Shown: piece after piece, positions 58,808 through 64,000 of the stretch
Position numbering within the stretch: the stretch's first letter is position 1
Layout: each line of letters starts with the position of its first letter
Origin: Pseudomonas sp. R76
Lineage (GTDB): Bacteria; Pseudomonadota; Gammaproteobacteria; Pseudomonadales; Pseudomonadaceae
DNA length: 64,000 nt
Direction: 5' to 3'
Assembly: GCF_009834565.1 (NCBI RefSeq)
Contig: NZ_CP019428.1
Location: 6,448,001-6,512,000 of the forward strand
The notes under the pieces: model-generated
What the model saw: only the letters and a program-made list of their open reading frames with translations
Databases searched by the model: none
Told to the model about the DNA's origin: nothing
Program-made: the position numbers and the translations under genes

Positions 58808-60023
58808 TTCGGCCCCTGCAACAGTAGAGTCCGATCACGCTGAGCAAGCTGTAACTCACCAGGCCCAGCCAGCCCAAACTGCTGGCCGGCCACAGCCCGA
58901 CCAGCGGCGCCAGCCACACCAGTGGCACATTCAGCCCCAGGCGCACCAGCTCGGCCTTCAGCGCCCAGGGGCGGTTTTCCAGGGCGACGCCCAACGTGAA
59001 CAACCCCAGTGCCATCGCACTCCAGCCCAAGACCAATGCCGCCGTCGGCAGCCCTTCGCCGAAATTCATCAAATAGCTGCCAAACCCCACATACGCGGCA
59101 AATTGCAAGGCAATGTAAACCTGCTGGCGCGCATCCAACGGCACTTCGAATTTACGGAACTGGCTCAAGTCGGGCTTGGCCAGCGGGTACTTGGCCTTCA
59201 CGTCCGCCGGGCGCCAGCCGGTGCGCATGAACCAGATGCGCAGCTTGTCCCACCAACGCTCGGTACGTCGCGCATCACTCCACAGCTGGGCATAAAACTG
59301 CAGGTTGGCCCACAGCGGGTTCCAGCTGGCCAAGGGCGTGGTCACGCCAAAGATCACCGGTTCGTTTTCGTCTTCTTCCTGGAAGCTGCCGAACAGACGG
59401 TCCCAAATAATGAACACTCCGCCGTAGTTGCGATCCATGTAGAGAGCATTCTGTGCATGGTGAGCCCGATGATTGGACGGTGTGACAAAGAACCACTCGA
59501 ACCAGCCGAGCTTGGGCACGTGGCGGGTGTGCACCCAGAATTGATACAGAAGATTGAGCGACGCCACGCTGATAAACACCACCAGCGGCACACCGAGCAC
59601 GGCTAGGGGCAAGTAGAAGACCCAGCTCAGCAGAAACCCGGTGCTGGTCTGGCGCAAGGCGGTGGTGAGGTTGTAGTCCTCACTTTGGTGATGCACCGAG
59701 TGCGCGGCCCACAGGATGTTGCGCTCATGGCCGCAGCGGTGCAGCCAGTAGTAGCAGAAGTCGTAGAACACAAAGGCGAACACCCAGGTCCACACACGCT
59801 CGGCGGGCAGCTCGACCAGCGCCAGGTGCTTGAGCGCGAATGCGTAAGTCAGCAGCCCCACGCCTTTGGTCAACAAGCCCGTGGTGGTGGACAGCACACC
59901 CGTGCTGAGGCTGTTGATGGCATCTGCGACCCGGTAATTGCGCTCGCCGCGCCAGCGGTCTGCCAGCAACTCAACCACGATCAAGGCGATGAAAAACGGT
60001 ACCGCGTAAGGCACGAAGTCCAT
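58788..60023 (-). CDS. Fatty acid hydroxylase / sterol desaturase-family membrane protein
   Basis: The 411-residue protein has about eight hydrophobic segments and the three His clusters of the family: YYWLHRCGHERNILWAAHSV with HHQSEDYN (about 90-120), HRAHHAQNALYMDRNYGG (about 195-212) and related metal sites in between. It is a membrane di-iron oxygenase of unknown lipid substrate. It stands alone, convergent with the DedA gene and diverging from elbB. Confidence 0.9.
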   Translation of the reverse strand: MDFVPYAVPFFIALIVVELLADRWRGERNYRVADAINSLSTGVLSTTTGLLTKGVGLLTYAFALKHLALVELPAERVWTWVFAFVFYDFCYYWLHRCGHERNILWAAHSVHHQSEDYNLTTALRQTSTGFLLSWVFYLPLAVLGVPLVVFISVASLNLLYQFWVHTRHVPKLGWFEWFFVTPSNHRAHHAQNALYMDRNYGGVFIIWDRLFGSFQEEDENEPVIFGVTTPLASWNPLWANLQFYAQLWSDARRTERWWDKLRIWFMRTGWRPADVKAKYPLAKPDLSQFRKFEVPLDARQQVYIALQFAAYVGFGSYLMNFGEGLPTAALVLGWSAMALGLFTLGVALENRPWALKAELVRLGLNVPLVWLAPLVGLWPASSLGWLGLVSYSLLSVIGLYCCRGRITRLAS

Positions 60024-60139
60024 GGGCTAGTCCGGTCTATTTTTGTTACATCAAGATTAGGGGCAGCGGCGGGATATCCCATTGGCAACAGGTGACAAAT
60101 TAGTAGACATTTAACGCCACGAAATAGGGAGAAATATTC

Positions 60140-60805
60140 ATGAGCAAAAAGATTGCAGTGATCCTTTCCGGCTGTGGCGTGTACGACGGCGCAGAGGTCC
60201 ACGAAAGCGTAATCACCTTGCTTCGCCTGGATCAGCGTGGTGCTCAGGTCCAATGTTTTGCGCCGGATATCGCGCAACACCACGTGATCAACCACCTCAC
60301 CGGCGAAGAGATGCCCGAGTCACGCAATGTGCTGGTGGAATCGGCACGCATTGCTCGCGGCGAAGTGAAGGATATAGCGCAGGCGAGTGCCGAAGACTTC
60401 GACGCGCTGATCGTGCCCGGCGGGTTTGGCGCGGCGAAGAACCTGTCGAACTTTGCCGTGGAAGGCGCGCGTTGCAGCGTCAACCCGCAAGTACTGGCGC
60501 TGGCCGAGGCCTTTGCCGAAGCGGGCAAACCGGTGGGGCTGATCTGCATCTCGCCGGCGCTGGCCGCGAAGATCTACGGCCCCGGCGTGACCTGCACCAT
60601 TGGCAACTGCGCCGACACCGCCGCAGCCCTCGACAAGATGGGCGCCACTCACCAGGAATGCGGGGTTGAGGATATTGTCGAAGACACCGCGCGCAAACTG
60701 GTGAGCACCCCGGCCTACATGCTCGGCAAGCGCATCAGTGAGGTGGCATCAGGTATCAATAAGCTGGTGGATCGCGTGCTCGAATTGACTCACGAGAATG
60801 ACTAA
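60140..60805 (+). CDS. elbB: ElbB-type DJ-1/PfpI-like glyoxalase
   Basis: The 221-residue protein begins MSKKIAVILSGCGVYDGAEV. It contains EVHESVITLLRLDQRGAQVQ and DFDALIVPGGFGAAKNLSNF, the ElbB/YhbL hallmark. CTIGNCADTAAALDKMGATH near 150-170 is also conserved. The nucleophile-type Cys in VGLICISPALAAKIYG (about 138) matches the DJ-1 elbow. Once described as an isoprenoid-linked protein, it is now seen as a glyoxalase-type enzyme; the exact substrate is unsure. Confidence 0.93.
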   Translation: MSKKIAVILSGCGVYDGAEVHESVITLLRLDQRGAQVQCFAPDIAQHHVINHLTGEEMPESRNVLVESARIARGEVKDIAQASAEDFDALIVPGGFGAAKNLSNFAVEGARCSVNPQVLALAEAFAEAGKPVGLICISPALAAKIYGPGVTCTIGNCADTAAALDKMGATHQECGVEDIVEDTARKLVSTPAYMLGKRISEVASGINKLVDRVLELTHEND

Positions 60806-60843
60806 TTGTGGCCAGCGGTCGTTCGGTGGCCAGCGAGCTTGTT

Positions 60844-60975
60844 GTGGCGAGCGGGCTTGCCCCGCGTTGGGCTGCGCAGCAGCCCCAATTCAGGCGGCGC
60901 AGTGAGTCAGTTAGCGCGCGGTTGTAGGTTTTAGGGCGGCTTCGCCGCCCAACGCGGGGCAAGCCCGCTCGCCAC
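60844..60975. repeat. Long REPIN-like inverted repeat with inner hairpin
   Basis: Perfect 29-base arms at 60844-60872 and 60947-60975 (GTGGCGAGCGGGCTTGCCCC...) enclose 74 bases. The spacer contains a second hairpin GGGCGGCTTCGCCGCCC (60934-60950). The same subtype core occurs at 30559-30588. It lies between elbB and the convergent UPF0178 gene. Confidence 0.9.
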
Positions 60976-61037
60976 GACAAGGCGCGCTCGCCACATAAAA
61001 CCTGCCTGCTACAACAAGCCAGTTCGGGATTACAGGA

Positions 61038-61499
61038 TCAGGCCTGGCGCATCAACCGCGTAAGAATCCGATCCAGAGCATTGGCAAACGCCTGCTTGTC
61101 CTTTTCCCCATGGGGCGGCGGGCCGCCGCCCATTTGGCCTTGCTCACGCAGGTCGGTGAACAGGTTACGCACCGCCAGCCGCTCACTCATGTTCGCCGGG
61201 CTGAATTCCTTTCCCCGAGGATCGAGGGCCGTCACGCCCTTCTTCACCAGCCGGTCGGCCAACGGCACGTCGCTGCAGATCACTAGCTCACCGGGCACCG
61301 CGTGCTCCACCAGGTAGTCATCCGCCGCGTCCGGGCCGCTGGGCACCACGATCAGTTTCACACAGGCAAAACTCGGCTTGATCTGACTCTGCCCCGCCAC
61401 CAGCACCACGTCGAACTGGCGCTTGAGAGCGAACTTCACGACTTGGTCCTTGGCTGCGCGCGGGCAAGCATCTGCATCGATCCAAACGCGCATCGTCAT
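61038..61499 (-). CDS. yaiI: UPF0178 (YaiI/YqxD) family protein
   Basis: The 153-residue protein begins MTMRVWIDADACPRAAKDQV. It has the family block ICSDVPLADRLVKKGVTALD near 97-116, and DADACP and DVPLAD supply the acidic residues of a PIN/NYN-like fold. Biochemical function is not proven. Its start overlaps the FTR1 gene's stop by four bases (61496-61499), so the two are coupled. Confidence 0.92.
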   Translation of the reverse strand: MTMRVWIDADACPRAAKDQVVKFALKRQFDVVLVAGQSQIKPSFACVKLIVVPSGPDAADDYLVEHAVPGELVICSDVPLADRLVKKGVTALDPRGKEFSPANMSERLAVRNLFTDLREQGQMGGGPPPHGEKDKQAFANALDRILTRLMRQA

Positions 61500-63391
61500 G
61501 CTGCCACGCGGCGTTTTTCCGCCAGACGGCTGCGGCCATACAGCACCACAATTGCCAGGATCGCCAAGGCCTGCGCACTCAACGAATAGGCATCGGCGTG
61601 AATACCCAGCCAGTCGAAGTCAAAGAACGCCACCGGTCGCGTGCCGAAGATGCCGGCTTCCTGCAACGCCTTCACGCCATGCCCGGCGAACACCACCGAC
61701 AGCGCACACAACAGCGCCGCGTTGATGCCGAAGAACAACGCCAATGGCAGCTTCGCCGAACCGCGCAGGATCACCCACGCCAGGCCCACCAGCAGCACCA
61801 GCGCCGTGGCGCCACCGGCCAGCACCGCGTTGTGCCCAGCGGGGCCTGCCTGCAACCACAGGGTTTCGTAGAACAGGATCACTTCGAACAACTCGCGGTA
61901 CACCGAGAAGAACGCCAGCATCGTAAAGCCGAACCGCCCGCCGCCGCCCACCAGGCTGCTCTTGATGTAATCCTGCCAGGCCGCTGCGTGGCGTCGGTCG
62001 TGCATCCATACGCCCAGCCACAGCACCATCACACTGGCGAACAGCGCCGTGCAACCTTCAAGCAATTCGCGCTGGGCGCCGCTGACGTCAATCACATACG
62101 CCGCCAATGCCCAGGTCGCCAGGCCAGCCAACAGCGCCAGGCCCCAGCCGACGTTAACGCTGCGCACTGCCGACTGCTGGCCGGTGTTGCGCAGGAACGC
62201 CAGGATCGCCGCCAGCACCAGGATCGCTTCCAGGCCTTCGCGCAACAGGATCAGCAAGCCGGAGATGTAGCTCAACGACCAGCTCAAGCCATCACTGCCC
62301 AGCAAGCCGGCCGATTCAGTGAGCTTGCCCTTGGCCACGTCAAGGCGCTGCTGCACCTGCTCGATCGGCAGGCCGTCCTGCAATGATTGCCGGTAAGCCA
62401 TCAGGGCTTTCTCGGTGTCCTTGCGCACGTTGGCGTCAACGTTATCCAGCGAGCTTTCCACCAGCTCGAAACCTTCCAGGTAAGCCGCTACCGACAAGTC
62501 ATAAGCCTGTTCGTGATCACCGTTGCGGAAGGCGGCGAGGCTTTTGTCCAGGGTCGTCGCGGTGTAGTCGAGCAACTGCGCCGGGCCACGCTTGACCTGC
62601 GGCGGTTGTGCACGCTGGGCGCGGAATGTGGCGGCCGCGGCCGGGCCGTCAGCGGCCAGCACTTCATTGGGGGTTTGGCGCGCCAGGTCGGCGAGGTTGA
62701 AAGGTTGTGCGCTGTTTGCTGCGGCCGGGTCGGCAGTGAAGCCGGCGATATAGGTTGCCAGGTCCCAGCGCTGACGATCATCCAGTTGATCGGCAAAGGA
62801 CGGCATGTCGGTGCCTTCGACGCCCAGGCCGAGGGTGTTGTAGATCGCATAAAGACTAAGGCGATCAAGGCGCACCGCGTCGCGCAGATTAGCAGGCGGC
62901 GGCGTCATGCCCGTTGACGCAGGACCATCACCCGCGCCGGCAGTGCCATGGCACACCGAGCAATGCTGGGCGTAGAGCGGCGCGCCACGCGCGGGGTCTG
63001 GTGTGATCGCCGGAGCCTGGCTGACTTCATACGCCACCGCGAGCTTGGCGCCCAATTGGCGGGCTTGGCGGGCGACTGTCGTGCCCTCCTGGCGAGCGGT
63101 TACCGCCGCTAACAATTCATCGACGCCCTTGACCAGCTCCACACGCTCCGGCCTTTGCGGCAGTTCGGCCACCAGGCCCTGCAACACGCCGAGAAACTCT
63201 AATTGTTCGCGGTATTCAGACTCATCGACCACCTCGCCCGCCTCCACCGTCGGAGGGTAGTCAGCGCCGATGTAATCCAGCAAATGCAGGGCTTGCGGGG
63301 CGCCCTCGGCAGTCGCAGCCAGCAGGTTGACGCTGCACGACATCAACGCTGGCAGCAGCAGCCAGGCGAGAAAACGGTAGGGGGCAGTCAT
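61496..63391 (-). CDS. FTR1-family iron permease fused to a c-type cytochrome domain
   Basis: The 631-residue protein has a signal peptide, a helical region, a c-type haem site CSVCH (144-148) with likely Met ligand in GTDMPSFADQL, and another helical linker. A C-terminal FTR1 permease (about 380-625) has seven or so spans and the iron motifs REGLE (LLREGLEAILVLAAI) and RELFE (VYRELFEVILFYETLW). FTR1 proteins import iron after oxidation of Fe(II). The attached cytochrome could carry the electrons away. The start has a signal peptide and fits a periplasmic haem domain. Confidence 0.93.
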   Translation of the reverse strand: MTAPYRFLAWLLLPALMSCSVNLLAATAEGAPQALHLLDYIGADYPPTVEAGEVVDESEYREQLEFLGVLQGLVAELPQRPERVELVKGVDELLAAVTARQEGTTVARQARQLGAKLAVAYEVSQAPAITPDPARGAPLYAQHCSVCHGTAGAGDGPASTGMTPPPANLRDAVRLDRLSLYAIYNTLGLGVEGTDMPSFADQLDDRQRWDLATYIAGFTADPAAANSAQPFNLADLARQTPNEVLAADGPAAAATFRAQRAQPPQVKRGPAQLLDYTATTLDKSLAAFRNGDHEQAYDLSVAAYLEGFELVESSLDNVDANVRKDTEKALMAYRQSLQDGLPIEQVQQRLDVAKGKLTESAGLLGSDGLSWSLSYISGLLILLREGLEAILVLAAILAFLRNTGQQSAVRSVNVGWGLALLAGLATWALAAYVIDVSGAQRELLEGCTALFASVMVLWLGVWMHDRRHAAAWQDYIKSSLVGGGGRFGFTMLAFFSVYRELFEVILFYETLWLQAGPAGHNAVLAGGATALVLLVGLAWVILRGSAKLPLALFFGINAALLCALSVVFAGHGVKALQEAGIFGTRPVAFFDFDWLGIHADAYSLSAQALAILAIVVLYGRSRLAEKRRVAA

Positions 63392-63539
63392 GAATGAATC
63401 TCAAGTGGAAATGCGAAGTAACACATTGTTTATCGTTAAAACGTTTGACTCAAGGCGTTAATGATTTCGCGTGGAAAGGATGACTCATTTCGAAAACAGC
63501 GGTGGTGGCACTTGACGATCACATCAGAGCAAAAAGCCA

Positions 63540-63567
63540 TTGTTTTGCCAGTCTCGGTGCCTATAAT
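63540..63567 (+). promoter_or_regulatory. Sigma-70 promoter before the lipoprotein gene
   Basis: TTGTTT (63540-63545) and a perfect TATAAT (63562-63567) are spaced 16 bases apart. They lie about 92 bases before the lipoprotein start, with transcription likely beginning near 63574. Confidence 0.75.
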
Positions 63568-63658
63568 GCCGCGCCCTGTTATTGCGAAAGGGAATTTATT
63601 TCCTCTTTCTTATGAGGAATTAGAGCATCAGCTGATTACTTTCAGGGAAGACGTTTAA

Positions 63659-64000
63659 ATGGCTTTTCGCGCCCTAACCCCGCTCGCACTCGCGGTGGTG
63701 ACCTTATTATCCGGTTGCTCGATGTTCCGCAGCTACGACACTGAGCTGCAAGCCACCAACCAGCAGTTGGCCACCGGCAATGTCGAAGGCGCCCTGACCC
63801 TGTTGGAAAAAAACAACACCAGCGAAGACAAGGACTTGCTCTATTTCTTTGAAAAAGGCGAGCTGTTGCGGGCCAAGGGCGACCTCACCGGCAGCCAGAC
63901 CGCCTGGCGCAGCGCCGACCTGCAAGTCTACAAGTGGGAAGAGTCGGTCAAGTTCGACAGCGAGAAATACCTCGCCCAATTCGGCAGCTTAATGGTCAAC
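63659..64000 (+). CDS. COG3014-type lipoprotein, 3' end outside window
   Basis: ATG 63659 follows AGGGAAG. The product begins MAFRALTPLALAVVTLLSGC; the lipobox LLSGC gives a lipidated Cys at residue 20. After it comes SMFRSYDTELQATNQQLATG and TPR-like helices (VEGALTLLEKNN, LYFFEKGELLRAKGDLTGSQ), typical of this family. 114 codons are visible and the frame is open at base 64000. Function is unknown; such lipoproteins often precede LpoB-type genes. Confidence 0.9.
   Translation, partial: MAFRALTPLALAVVTLLSGCSMFRSYDTELQATNQQLATGNVEGALTLLEKNNTSEDKDLLYFFEKGELLRAKGDLTGSQTAWRSADLQVYKWEESVKFDSEKYLAQFGSLMVN

Noticed and set aside
63566..63658. Possible 30-residue leader peptide ending right before the lipoprotein ATG
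   Set aside because: Its ATG overlaps the -10 box, so it would lie upstream of the predicted transcript start.

Overview
This 64 kb window is a chromosomal segment of a Pseudomonas, most likely of the P. fluorescens group. Several things support this: high GC with strong third-position bias; closely packed genes with ATGA-type overlaps; an OprD porin; the ygfB-pepP-ubiH-ubiI operon next to a divergent zapA-6S RNA-ygfA block; the ubiD, rho and trxA neighbourhood; convergent ppx and ppk; and many REP/REPIN palindromes carrying the GTGGGAGC(G/T)GGCTTGC core. No prophage, integrase, transposase, CRISPR array, tRNA or rRNA was seen.

Layout. 1-2.7 kb: a cut-off oprD porin diverging from a taurine-binding protein gene (tauA) with an in-frame TAA. 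2.8-5.4 kb: argA and a frameshifted argE. 5.5-13.7 kb: a CYTH/CHAD triphosphatase, an Lrp-type regulator diverging from a small ACT-like protein, an orphan GspE-type ATPase, a stomatin/NfeD pair, a DUF2388 protein, a beta-barrel protein and a DegT aminotransferase. 13.9-18.3 kb: gcvT-gcvH and an iron(III) ABC binding protein and permease without an ATPase gene. 18.4-25.6 kb: the ubiquinone hydroxylase operon, diverging from the zapA/6S RNA/ygfA cell-division and stress block. 25.7-30.5 kb: an HlyD-RbbA-YhhJ export system. 30.6-37.6 kb: an orphan FliL-like protein, quinone oxidoreductase, glpT with two GlpR-like operators, a ChaC cyclotransferase and a TonB receptor. 37.7-44.2 kb: a flavin-type reductase overlapping ubiD, an O-acyltransferase, rho and trxA. 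44.3-48.1 kb: a GntR/FadR regulator diverging from a polar amino-acid ABC transporter. 48.1-52.6 kb: a chaperone-usher fimbrial operon with two disruptions. 53.1-64 kb: ppx, ppk, hemB, a DedA protein, a fatty-acid hydroxylase, elbB, a UPF0178 protein, an FTR1/cytochrome iron permease and the start of a lipoprotein gene.

How the genes work together. Housekeeping themes are arginine and glycine metabolism, ubiquinone synthesis (ubiH, ubiI, ubiD and a candidate flavin reductase), iron uptake (FbpA-type system, FTR1) and polyphosphate turnover (ppk makes it, ppx breaks it down). The most notable local feature is decay. Four genes look broken: tauA (nonsense), argE (frameshift removing the last metal ligand), a fimbrial usher (apparent TGG to TAG) and a fimbrial tip gene (frameshift). 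I found no clearly new multi-gene system. The best leads are these broken genes, an unlisted 49-aa membrane protein, an Lrp/ACT-like divergent pair, the ubiD-reductase coupling, and a 13-bp motif shared by the tauA and TonB-receptor promoters.
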